Part shown: positions 47,662 through 58,634 of the stretch, piece by piece | Numbering within the stretch: position 1 is the stretch's first letter | How the letters are laid out: each line of letters begins with the position of its first letter | Source: Oehlia diaphana | Lineage: Eukaryota > Glomeromycota > Glomeromycetes > Glomerales > Glomeraceae | Assembly: GCA_003833135.1 (NCBI GenBank) | Contig: QZLH01000047.1 | Location: 94,512-158,511 of the forward strand | Reading direction: 5' to 3' | DNA length: 64,000 nucleotides | Position numbers and translations under genes: made by a program | Notes under the pieces: generated by a model | Told to the model about the DNA's origin: nothing | The model's database searches: none | What the model saw: only the letters and a program-made list of their open reading frames with translations

Positions 47662-49160
47662 AATTCAAATATTTGAAAAAATATATATTATATATTTCAG
47701 AGAGAAAAGAATTTTTTGACGGATTTTATATATTATGATCTTTTCATCTTTCCATTGTGCAATTTACGATTATCTTTTTTTTTTCTTGATTGCGAATATA
47801 CGCACTTATTCATTAGCTTTATTAGGTATGATCTATAAACTTTACAATGTATGATTTTCTACGTGGATTTTCTGAAGAATTTCGATATTACCATATAAGC
47901 GTCAGATTTCCATCAAATTACGTGCAAGCAGTTGAACTTACCCGGGAAATATTACACATGGTCGATATCGATATCCAAATGAAAAACTTTTTATGTGCGA
48001 CTTGATAAATAATTTTTTTACGATTACAAAATCGTACACATCAGATATTGAAAATAGCGTTTTCATTATTAAAAAAGATATATTAGGTTATACATACAGT
48101 ATTTGACTCATCACAGTACACTATTACCTAAGCCTATTAGTTAATCATTCCTATATCTGTATATCTGATATTAAATTATTCTTTGGAATTTCTCAATGAT
48201 GAATTCTAAGATTCCAATGCAGATAATCTTCAAGATGTATATGTTACAACATACAATCGGCTCGCTTTATAACGAACTCATATTATACTGAATTTACAAT
48301 AACGATTTTAAAATAAAAATAAATCTCGTTATATACCGTATAATAGATTTATTGGGGGAGTTAGAAGCAGCGTTGCACAATTATGTTCAATTTTGATATG
48401 TCGATAACAAAACAAAATATGAATGTTTCCTATATATAATTTTAATTCGGATACTAATTCTAACAGTTAATATTAGATAGAAATCACACTTAAATAAAAT
48501 GGAATATATATATATATATATATATATTTGATAGAATCCATTTGTTATTGTATTTGAAAATTTTTTAATATGATCCATTCGATAGTTTTTTTTTGATAAA
48601 TGAAGGTCCATGTGAAAAGTAAATACTACATATCTTTAAAATCTTTAAAACCTATATAATTAAAACCATTTTAACTTGCTACTTGAAATGTTTGATAATC
48701 GTATTAATTACCATAACAATAAATAAAATTTAATGCAAAGAGAATTTTCTTTTGGAATAATAGTTTTTTTTATATTTATAAAAATAGATAAAGATAAATC
48801 GAACGATTTCCATTTTGAATAAACTAAAATGGTATTATGGTTTGAAATCTAATCCATAAAAATACTAAAAAAATACGCCCAATTTCTCATTTGATATGAT
48901 TGTCAAAAATTAATGTATTTCAGGTCAGAGAATTTGTTACGTGTTTTAATTTATCGTAGATATTCTGTGTGACATACGGTATGTATTTTACAATATACTA
49001 AACTTTTTATTGACGAATTTTCAGGCTTGATTTCCTGTACAAAAAATTAATTTATAAGGCGAAAAGACATTGTGCGTACGTTCCTAAATATAATCATTCA
49101 GTTTTCGAAAGCTCTAAAGCTAATAACGGAATCATACCCAAATTTGAAGTATCAATATAT
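47662..49160. other. Intergenic upstream of the ATPase
   Basis: AT-rich, with an (AT)n microsatellite at 48507-48530. A 74-codon minus-strand open frame at 48387-48611 runs through that microsatellite and is not a convincing gene. Confidence 0.45.
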
Positions 49161-49167
49161 CCGCTAT

Positions 49168-49710
49168 GTGAGGACCCCGAAAATATATGTGTTAGGGTAA
49201 GGTGCATAATTGCGTCGCCAGCATAGAGAAATTTACGGGGTTAGGTATTGATTTGCGTACAACCTGAGGATTTTTTTAGCCACAGTCAGACTTCAGGAGA
49301 TTCATGAGATAAATAAAAATAAATATAAATAAACTATTTAGTGCAAAAAACTATGTAGCACTTTATTTAATGCAAAAAAATGTGTAATGCTTGTACATTT
49401 AATAAATACATTTATAATTATGTGACATATAAAAGTTATTAAAAATTTTTAAAAAAATTATTCTTCGATAAACGTTAAGTTTGATCAAGGTAAATCACAT
49501 GATGATCGGTGGTTAGGAAATTAATTTGCGTATTTTTTCCAATTATCCAAAGTAAGGAGGTAATTTTGCGTACTGAACTTATAGAAAATCCTTGCGTACA
49601 GCTATTAGTAAAAAGTTCGAAGGCCACCTTACCTTTTTATATATATATATTTCTGGTCCTGCTATGTGTAATATATTTCGACCAAAAAATGATATTCATG
49701 CCATAAATTA
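49168..49710. repeat. Diverged copy R3 of the dispersed repeat
   Basis: The first part (49168-49300: 'gtgaggaccccgaaaatata', 'gcgtcgccagcatag', 'gatttgcgtacaa') aligns with R1/R2. The second part (49516-49700: 'gcgtattttttcc', 'gcgtactgaacttatag', 'tatgtgtaatatatttcgacc') aligns with the sequence flanking the 43.3-43.8 kb gap. It shows that the full repeat is longer than the R1/R2 fragments alone. Confidence 0.55.
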
Positions 49711-49744
49711 TGTTCTTGCCCAGCCCAAGGCTCCAGCATCTTAA

Positions 49745-49890
49745 CCTTAGCTTTTGTAAATTACCGATATAGCTATCAAAGAGATGGATAGATCATGCCT
49801 TAATTTAAAATATCTTGGCCTGGAGGGATGTGGTAATATTAGCAAAGAAGCTGTAGATCCAAATATCCATGTCGAGAATTTTGCCGTGTC
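49745..49890 (+). pseudogene. Leucine-rich-repeat (F-box/LRR-type) fragment
   Basis: The frame reads ...[19 protein letters not shown] then CGNISKEAV, the cysteine-containing LRR pattern of F-box/LRR (AMN1-like) proteins that are abundant in this lineage. A LTLSFCKLP-like repeat just upstream is in another frame. Only about one and a half repeats survive. Confidence 0.55.
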
Positions 49891-50214
49891 GCCTTCTAAT
49901 TTTATTAACACATTTTAGTGATTATCTTAGACAGGCATTATTCCAATCAGAAATTAGCGTAGACTCCCGATGACAGTGTTATGGATTTATCTATTATTAC
50001 TCAGAATATGGTGCGTTTGATCTCTTCTCATCTATGCGATCTAACTAGTGATCACCAGAAAAAATTTTTTGCTGAACCACAGCACATATGATATACCCTT
50101 GCGTAATAAAAAAATGCACTTTATTCTGAATTTTTTACGAAAACTTAATGCAATTGCTGAAGAGAGACCTTTTAAAATAATGGAAGTCCCTCTCCAGTAA
50201 AATAAAACATTTTT

Positions 50215-51590
50215 ACTCCCCTATTGATGAATTTCTGTATAACACACTTGGAACTTCTACTAAAGGTCCGTGGAATTTCTCAAATTTTTGGTGATATACT
50301 TTTGCAATTTTATCAGCTTCTTCTGCCATTTCTTGATTAGTATAACTAACAATACCGAGTTGATGAGCCGCTGCTAGGATGTGATTGCCATCGATCCCTG
50401 TATTGGTATCCCAAATCTAACAAATCAGCAAGTGATTTCGTGTTTTCGCCTTCTTGCTTTGATGCAGGCAAAAACCCCTGCTGCGCCCTCGGGAATTAAA
50501 ATTGACTTAGAAACATGTGAAATCGATTAAGCTTTTCCCTAAAAAAATGTCAAAGAATGACGCGTCTTTATTGTTGCTTTATTTGCATTGCCGTTAATAC
50601 CGAGTTTTTCCTGAATAACTATTATATCCTGAGAGATACCAAAGATTAGGACAAGACTGTGCAATTGCGAGTATGGTATGAATGATCAGTAATGGGCTTG
50701 AATCTTTTTAATCCGCTATATTCTAATTCATGAGATACTCGTGCAATTTTACATACGAATTCATCAGTGATACTTCCACAGAAACTAATACCCACGACAT
50801 AATTGTGCAACCTTGTATATATTGTATATAGATTATAGATTGACCAGTTATATCTTGATTACCACGAATATTGAATATTTCATTAACGAGTATTGCACCA
50901 GTAAAACTTTACTTTGTTCGAAATCTAGATGAACTATATTTGGGTATGAATCGATAATTTTTCCAATTTTCTCGTTCGAGAGTTTGGAATAATATGTAAT
51001 TTTGAGATTTCTTGAACTATAGATTGGTTTACATACAAACTCTATGAACTTTACTAATCGTATGAAATTGATTCACTATGAGGTGATCTATCACCAATTA
51101 ACTCAACATGTCGCCATAAATTGGCACTCCGCACTTGTACCAAAGATGATTAACAAATAGGATAAAGTCCAACAACTCGACTAAATTGAGCACGTGGTGT
51201 GGCATTGTTAATTTATTTGCGAATCCAGTTTTTCTCTCACATGATATAGTTAAAATAATCAGCGCTTTTTTACCAGGGCCGATCACACGGTACGTCAGTA
51301 CGGTTATCTTTAATCTTTTTTTCCCGAACAAACAGAACAAGATGTGAAAGAGTGTTTAGTTGCAACACAGGACCTACCATATAAGTAAATAGTGACGACA
51401 AAAGCATATGTTATGAAGGGCTGAGGACTTCGCAATTTTGAGATCGCCAGGCGTTAGTCTTTCTGGTAGATCTGGTCCCTTTAGGACCTTCTCCATGTGA
51501 AGAGGTATGAAGATTTCCACATTTATGTGCTTTCATAGAACTCTTGGCACCATACGACAATCCCAATCACTTTTCTTAATTCCTTATCTT
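50215..51590 (-). pseudogene. Frameshifted minus-strand relic of an unknown lineage-specific protein
   Basis: Scattered minus-strand segments read as convincing protein. About 50225-50395 contains NHILAAAHQLGIVSYTNQEM and HQKFEKFHGPLVEVPSVLY. About 51098-51340 is an open stretch of 80 codons. About 51425-51500 reads EKVLKGPDLPERLTPGDLKI. They are separated by stops and frame changes. I cannot name the family. They may come from one gene or from two adjacent ones. Confidence 0.45.
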
Positions 51591-52114
51591 TTTTCCCAGC
51601 AAGATATAGTGTAGGAGTATCAAGTATGCGCAAAAATCATTCCCGTAAAAATCACGCAAAAATAAGGTATGTATGGGAGAAATTTTCTTACTATGGGTCT
51701 TGTATTTAGGAAAGCAAGATGTCTACCACTAAAAATGATATTTATAAGTCTTAATTTCCGTCTTCCTTAATGCAGAAAATAAGAACATAATTTTCGCGAT
51801 TAAGAAAGAAGTTTAAGCCAATCGATCGTAATGACTTCTTCCATCAAATTAATCCTGAGGAGTAACTTATGCGAACAGAAGGATTTTTTTCCTATTTACG
51901 TGACGCCTGATGAAGAAAACCGTATCCACATCAGAATTTTTCCCTAACGAAATAGTTATCTATATTTGTATCATGTAAAATCGCAATTTTTTTATGTATT
52001 ATTGTCCGCTTCCGGCGATAGGCACCATTCGTCAGTTTCCATTCCACCATTAAGTTTTAATTTCGCATAGCCTCGGAATTTATGCGCAGACTCTTACTCC
52101 TCTCAATTTTCTAG
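51591..52114. other. Spacer between two relics
   Basis: No convincing coding sequence. An acceptor-like 'caattttctag' at its end leads into the next relic. Confidence 0.3.
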
Positions 52115-53195
52115 GCAACCTATAAACTTGAAGACGACGAAGAAGAATTAGTACAATGTATAAAGGAAATAAAGAGCAGGCTGGGAAATATAGGGACTAT
52201 GCTTGCCGATAGCAATGAAGCCATGCGTTGCGAGTATATTTCAACCATCCTTCACGCCTCGCTATATTTCGTTAAAAGAATAACCAAAAAGAGCTTACCT
52301 TGGCACCTCAGCTTGAAGTTGTCGGCGAAGAAAGTACTGGTCGAGTTGATCACGCAATCAAAGTACGGAAGGGAAACTACATCAAGTGGTTATGGATTTC
52401 GCTCAGAACTTGATTCAATGTGAAAGCGCGCTACAGGTGAATAAAAATATGAGAAATGAAAGTCGGGCGAAGCATTTGGGGATGATACTGTCTCACAATT
52501 AACGTTGATTAACTATGACACTTACGACTATAGTTGGGTGCCGAAACTCTTTATATGCCGAAACTTATTGACCATATACTGAAAATAGTTCAGATTTTAG
52601 TTTATATAGTTGCCAAATCTGAAAACCTAAACCCATTGCTAATATCCTAAGCCATTTCCAAAATCCATAATTATACTGAAAATTAACCTAAATCTAGATT
52701 TAGTAATGGTCAAATAGTTTGGGATTTCGGCAATATTTTCGGCAATTGCATATGTCGTAATGTTTCGGCACCCAACTATACTTACGACCGAATTGGTAGA
52801 ATATATCACTGATGAAATTAAAACCTCATAGCAAACCATAAAAACAAATAAACTTATAAAACCTTTTTAATTTAACCTCACAAAAACCTATGACTACGAT
52901 TATATCTATGGGATCGTTACAACAGCCACGGAATGGTATTTCATTCTTTTTGCCTCTGATGGAATATCCTGTACAAGTAAAAATCCTCTTAATACCCGTA
53001 TTACCGAGTCTGCCTTGAAAGAGGGTTCGGAGGAAGAAAAGGAGTACATGAAAACGTGAAGCAGGTAATGGAGATTATCGTGGGTTTATTAAAGGATAGG
53101 GTGGACATTGAGAAAGAATCGGCGATGAAGAAGCAACGCCAAGGATATTTTGATAAAGGGTTGGGGTGCTGTACATTAGCATAGTCATCATGAAT
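52115..53195 (+). pseudogene. Relic of a lineage-expanded putative nuclease/effector-like protein, with a MITE inside
   Basis: The first exon-like block (52115-52436, acceptor ctag, donor gtgaat) encodes an acidic helix-rich start. Then, after a +1 shift in an A run near 52290, it reads PQLEVVGEESTGRVDHAI, and a later shift leads into VVMDFAQNLIQCESALQ. The second block (about 52850-53195) contains DYIYGIVTTATEWYFILF and, after a shift near 53050, VKQVMEIIVGLLKDRVDIEK. The E..STGRVD pattern resembles a restriction-endonuclease-like (PD-(D/E)XK) core seen in Crinkler-type effector families. That link is inference from memory, with low to moderate confidence. At least three frame changes make this copy non-functional. 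Confidence 0.5.
52529..52780. mobile_element. hAT-type MITE with a perfect 8-bp target-site duplication
   Basis: The perfect 19-base terminal inverted repeat TATAGTTGGGTGCCGAAAC is bounded on both sides by the 8-base duplication CTTACGAC (52521-52528 and 52781-52788). The 252-base length, lack of an ORF and 8-bp duplication are diagnostic of hAT-superfamily non-autonomous elements. It sits between two exon-like blocks of the surrounding relic. Confidence 0.9.
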
Positions 53196-53399
53196 CACGG
53201 GTAAAGTCCCACACTTGTATTTATTTTTTACGTGTTACATCACGCTACTAGTGTATTAATAAAAAATTTTTTCTTGGCAAAAAGTGATTGGCATGAACAA
53301 TTGTTCACGCGTACGTTTTTTTTTTATTCGGAATGTCATCTATGCTGACGAAATTTTAGGTATAAAAGACCGTGACAAAATGTTACGATCAAGCTACTG

Positions 53400-53740
53400 T
53401 CCGAAAAAAAGATGAAGCTTTGCACAGTCGCCATTCAGATTGTCTTCGATATGGATAATGTATGGGGGATTATAACAGATGCGGAAAAATGGTATTTCAT
53501 CTGGATAGTGATAGATAATTAAGAGAACTGTCGTTCAGGTTATCGAACCCCTTATTTGTTGTGTATGAAGATGGAAGATATGAAAGACAAGGCGGAGAGT
53601 CTTTAGTCATATTATATGATTACTGGAAGGGGCCTGGAAGCCAATGAAAGCTGGGGAGGAATCGAGAGAAATAAGGTCAATGGGCGATCTTGCAGGAAAA
53701 TCGAATTAGAATTTAGGAATAGATAGGAAGAAAATTTTGG
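53400..53740 (+). pseudogene. Second, shorter relic related to the 52.1-53.2 kb family
   Basis: The segment VFDMDNVWGIITDAEKWYFI parallels the YIYGIVTTATEWYF segment of the preceding relic. The frame then stops and continues protein-like with shifts. It is a truncated or ancient tandem copy. Confidence 0.45.
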
Positions 53741-53839
53741 ATTTGGTGGGTTTATTGATCGTATAATTTGTTTACACTATGCTATTACGGACTAGTCCCG
53801 AACTTTTTGTATTTGTATTTGTATTACATCAACGCAATA

Positions 53840-54575
53840 AGATTTTTTTACAACGACACTGATCACTGATCGTGACAAAACGTTTAATCAAAAATTTATC
53901 ATTTTGAGTCTTCATTGGTTTTATTGTTCGGCTAATTCTTAGAACAAATACCAGAAAGCAATTCGGCTGAAAGATTTTCCTGGTGAAAAGATAGTTTTCC
54001 AGAGCCTCTTTCATATCACATCCTCCACGTATCATCATTCATTTGTACGATTCCAAATGTAGATAACGCCATCAGAGTCTTTTAACCAGAAAATTGAATC
54101 ATAACACGAAAGTACAGGGAAAACATTAGAAAGATTATAAAGTTCAGCAAACGCTTCAATTTCATAATTATACAGAATATTATTCTTCGTCTCATTACGA
54201 AATGGATGTTCATTTTTCAATAAGTTAGGCAGATCTTTTTCGTGTTGCGTCCTCATTGGAAGGTCTTGCCCCCACATTGATAATTGAGCCACGTGTTGAC
54301 TTCCGTGATCTCACTCTTCCATTTTCATCAATAGATTCCCTTTCGTGTCCCGTGGAAGCATGCTGTCGTAGATTCAATAACTTTGGTTTTGGTTGTTGCA
54401 GATCCCATTAATGATACTTCAAATGAAATTTTCTTCGCTCTCTGACGTTTTGATTTCCAAGAGCTGTGGGACGATTCACTTCCCTTCTCTCTAAGAGCAT
54501 TATTCAATGTTGATAGTTGATTCAGATGTTTGAATAAGTATTCCGTTTGTCGTTCGAGTCCTTAAGGTTCTTGGA
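53840..54575 (-). pseudogene. Minus-strand relic of an unknown lineage-specific gene
   Basis: Read on the minus strand, 54560-54350 is open and protein-like (YLFKHLNQLSTLNNALREKG and GSATTKTKVIES). After a break, 54292-54035 reads NEHPFRNETKNNILYNYEIE then DSDGVIYIWNRTNE. A one-base loss at about 54036 shifts into CDMKEALENYLF. The plus-strand open frames over this interval are mirror images without meaning. Family unknown to me. Confidence 0.45.
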
Positions 54576-54784
54576 ACTTGACCGATGTTTATCGTGTAGA
54601 AAATACAGAGGCCATCCCACACATCCCACACCGTGCTTGCTGGAATCGTCGTACCATCTACTTTCAGTTCCATCCATCTCGATTCCCCGTTCGGATGTTG
54701 CAGATATCACTGTTTCTCTCGTCCGTTCTTTCTGGAGTATTGTACATCAATATTTGTTTAAAGAAAAACAGTAACATACTCTAA

Positions 54785-56640
54785 ATATACAGGTGCGGCT
54801 TTAGAAAAGTTTTGTACAAAAGCCTTGATAGCTTGCTCATTTTTGGCTAAATTTTTGATGGTACTTCATAACTAGTGAATAAATAATTTTTGCTAAATTT
54901 AATAGCTTTGTAATTTTGTTAGGAGCACTCTCCTTTTAAAATTTTACCTCATCCGATGAATTAAACGTCTTTAATAAGATGTATGGCTGCTGCATTTGTT
55001 TAAAAAGGAATGTTTATGCAACATGTGTTATAGTGAGGAACTATTCATATTGATCAAAAGTCTGGAATTAAACCCTAGATCAAATATCTGGATTTTCCTA
55101 TATTTTATTTTGGATCTTCCTATATTTTATCCTGTATCTGATCCACATTTTATCCCAGATTAATTCCTTTATTTTCATCTTGAATTTGATTTTATCCTAT
55201 ATTTTATTCCTGGATTGATTATATCACAGATGTTTCTAAATCATGAGATCAGATTTTTTGATATTTTAGTAACTTCTCTTATAAGAAATTTCTAAATTTA
55301 CATGGAATATTTGAATAGGAATCACATGATTTAATTTATTACCTGATGTCACATCAATATGGATTAATCATAATTGGATGTGATGTAATTTTTGGTGTAA
55401 TGCATCAATATAAAATATTAAAAAATAATGTAATAAATGTATTTTTGCTTTTTCTGCAAATTTACTTAAGATAACAAAAATGTTATTTGTGACAGAAACC
55501 ATTTTTTTTATCAAGTAATCAGCAAAGAGATTTCCTTTTTTTTTTTTTAATTTGTTTAAATATTACATGATATAAATTTGACCAATAAAAATATACTACT
55601 TTAAGATATTACTTTATAAACTAGATTAAAATACAATAACTTAAATTTTAACTAAAAAATTCTCTTACCATGATTTTCTAGATTAGACCCTTTAATCCAT
55701 TTAAACATGACAAATATTTTTATTATTTTTATAAAAATATATATATTTATAATTTTTTTTTAATATAGTAACAATAAATTTAAAATTATAGGAAAATCCA
55801 AACTTTTTACAACTTGATATTTTTGAAAATCAAACAATGAAGTATTAGAAGTCTTCAATAAATGCAGAAATTAGAACTCAAATTTCAAAGGAATGATATC
55901 AAAATTAAAGAATTTAATATTTTAATTAATATTTTAATTTTTAACTAAAAGAAGAATTCAAGAATTTTATAAATATTCTTTATATTCTAAGAATATCACT
56001 ATATATATAAAAGGATTTTAAAAGAAAGTGAAACTGTAAAAACAATTTTAATAATTTTATTAATTTTATTAAGCAAAATGTACAAATAAATTAAGACAAA
56101 ATTATCAAGACTTTTTTGAAAATATTAATAATAATTATATGATAGATAATTTAAATAATGAACAAATTGAAATTAAAAATCCAGAATTTGTTATATCAAT
56201 TTTATTTTTTTTCTTTAGTATATTTATATTTTATCTAAATATGAATTATAATTTTCTTTTATTTAATTAAAATAATACATGCAATAATATACTAGAGATA
56301 TTATAAAGAACGTTAAGGCAGTTAATTATAATGCATCAAAGGATAAAAAATCACTAAATGATAAGAAAGAACAAAAGGATGAGGAACTACAAAAGAATAA
56401 AATTACAACTTAGTGTTCTTTATAACTTTTCTGATTATGCAACTCTAATAAATTACTATTAAACACTATTAATACTATTTTCAGGTTTTGCAACTCAAAG
56501 CATCACTATTAAACTCTATTAGTGTTAATAATATTAATAATCAAATAAATGGAGGAAAACATATTAATGATACTAATAATCAAATAAATTGTATTAATGA
56601 TGCTAATAATCAAACAAATAAAGGGAAATATACTAATGAT
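54785..56640. other. AT-rich intergenic block with short direct repeats
   Basis: Bases 55085-55215 repeat 'cctatattttat(t/c)' variants several times. Bases 56520-56650 repeat a roughly 36-base unit containing 'aataatcaaa(t/c)aaat'. No gene. Confidence 0.5.
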
Positions 56641-57060
56641 ATTAAAAATTAAATAAAAGATATGGAATTACAAAAGGATGGAAAATTATTAAAGAATGAG
56701 AAATCATAAAAGAATAAAGAATCACAGAAAATACAAAAAGATAAAATTACACAAAAGGATGAAAAATTACAAAAGGATAAAAAATCACAAAAAATACAAA
56801 AGGATGAAATTACACAAAAGAATAGGAAATCATAAAAGAATAAGAAATTACAAAAAGGTAAAGAATTACAAAAAATACAAAAAAATGAAATTACATAAAA
56901 GGATAGGAAATTACAAAAAGATGAGAAATCACAAAAGAATGGAAAATTACTAAAGGATAAGAAATCATAAAAGTGTAAAAAATTACAAAAGAATAAGAAA
57001 TCATAAAAGAGTAAAGAATTACAAAATAATGAGAAAATATAAAAGGATAAAATTTTATAC
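56330..57060. repeat. Minisatellite of A-rich units 'aaatcacaaaagaataa'
   Basis: Dozens of imperfect 15-19 base units repeat, such as 'aaatca(c/t)aaaagaataag' and 'aaattacaaaaggataa'. In one frame they would encode K/Q/D-rich repeats, but many CAA positions appear as TAA. The 85-codon frame at 56696-56953 is only a by-product. It may be a decayed low-complexity coding exon. Confidence 0.65.
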
Positions 57061-57262
57061 CTTTCATGATTTTCCTAGTTATACAACTTTAAAGCATCAT
57101 TATTAAATACTATTGATACTAATAATACTAATAATTAAATAAGCAGATTCTCTTTATTAAATTAGATTCTTTTTATTAAATTAGATTCATGTATTAAATA
57201 TATGATGAATGCTATTATTTTCAATATCTTGATAGCTTTATTAACGTAGATTTTTTACATAT

Positions 57263-57420
57263 GGGGACCTGTCTAGCAAAACAAGGGGTTAGGACCAAAA
57301 ATTTTTTTTTTTGAGATTTTATTATAATTGTAATTTTTAGTGAAATTGACATATAATTATCATATAAACTTAAAAATTTTTTTTTGAGACCAAATCCCTT
57401 GTTTTGCTAGACCGGTCCCC
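57263..57420. mobile_element. MITE with ~28-bp terminal inverted repeats (GGGGACC...)
   Basis: The left end reads GGGGACCTGTCTAGCAAAAC, and the reverse complement of the right end reads GGGGACCGGTCTAGCAAAAC. Both continue AAGGG(G/A)TT. Flanks are ATAT on both sides, so the target duplication could be AT, TA or ATAT and the superfamily is uncertain. The length is 158 bases, and T-rich and A-rich arms fold into a hairpin. Confidence 0.75.
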
Positions 57421-58498
57421 ATATAATAAAACCTACATGGATAAATGATCATAAACATAAATCACAAAAGAGATTAGAAAATTATTTTAGCAAAAGAATA
57501 ACAAAATTTTGGAAATTAAAAATAAGCTTTTCATAATTATTACAAATATATATAATTTATATAGATTTTAGGATAATCAAATCAATTATATCACAATCAA
57601 TAGTAATAATCTAAGATCAGTTGATGAAAAAGAAAAAATCAAGATTTCAACAAAAATAGCCTTATCAATTAAAAAAGATTGAAGAATTTGATTTAATAAT
57701 TGTGAGAAAAATTATATATGTATGAACTTCTTGTAATCCTTAATTTATTCTTACTGAATAATTTTGTTTATTTAAATTTGCATATTTTTTGATAATCAGT
57801 TCTCTATATAATTACAGTTGCTAAAAATGTGATTAACATAACTAAATTATTATTTTATATATATATATATATTTGAATGTACTTTTTATTATAAATATAT
57901 TTATCTTAAAATTATTAAATATTTCCATATAGCTTTTAGGAAATTTGTATAAAAATCTCAATGTATAAAGATAATAGAATTTGAAATATTGCTGAACATA
58001 AACATATCTAATAAATGAAAAATGGCAAAATCAATCATCAGAAAAATATATGCGCATCTTGAATCACCTATCATCCTATTCACTCACCTATCAACAAACG
58101 TGAATGCAAATTGCTAAGTCTCAAGAATGCATGAAAAGATGTAAAAATTATTTATATCATCTATTTACCACTAAAGTACTGGCAGTATGGAAATTTTGAA
58201 AAACTGCAATGCAATATAAACTTAATACCAAAGGAAAGTATGCAACGTAGTAGACCCTATGATCACCTGACTTTGATAATAAGGCCATTTGGCTATAATA
58301 ATGCATTACAAATGTTGTCTACCTATTGAGTCTAATAATCACTCACTTGATAGTGTATATGTAGAGTACTATACATATAATGAGTGGTTTGTAGTTTAAT
58401 TATATTAGAGTAGCTTTTAAAATCATACTTTATATATATATTCTTATTATTTTTCTACTTTAATAAAACTGCAAATGCGCTGCAATTAAAAAAAATTA
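57421..58498. other. AT-rich intergenic sequence
   Basis: A (TA)n run lies at 57858-57872. A possible short hairpin (aatcactca / tgagtggtt) lies at 58337-58390. No gene. Confidence 0.4.
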
Positions 58499-58632
58499 CT
58501 GTATTTTGTGGTAAGTAAACACCCCAAAAATAAGCACTTCTGACCAGAATTATGGCGATTTTGGCCAAAATAATGAGGATCTTGGCCAGCATCAAGTGCA
58601 AAAAAGGGGTGCTTATATATCGCAAAATACGG
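58499..58632. mobile_element. MITE with TA target duplication (Tc1/mariner-like)
   Basis: Inverted ends: the left reads CTGTATTTTGTGGTAAGTAA then ACACCCC, and the reverse complement of the right reads CCGTATTTTGCGATATATAA then GCACCCC. TA flanks lie at 58497-58498 and 58633-58634. The length is 134 bases. The sequence differs from the 41.4 kb MITE, so it is a separate family. Confidence 0.75.
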
Positions 58633-58634
58633 TA

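Noticed and set aside
48387..48611. Minus-strand 74-codon open frame
   Set aside because: It runs through an (AT)n microsatellite that yields IYIYIY and has no domain.
54547..54784. Plus-strand open frames of 68-75 codons
   Set aside because: The opposite strand over 54350-54560 reads as a continuous protein-like relic, so these are antisense shadows.
56696..56953. 85-codon K/R/N-rich open frame
   Set aside because: It is generated by an A-rich minisatellite. The other frames and flanking units contain stops, and there is no sign of selection.
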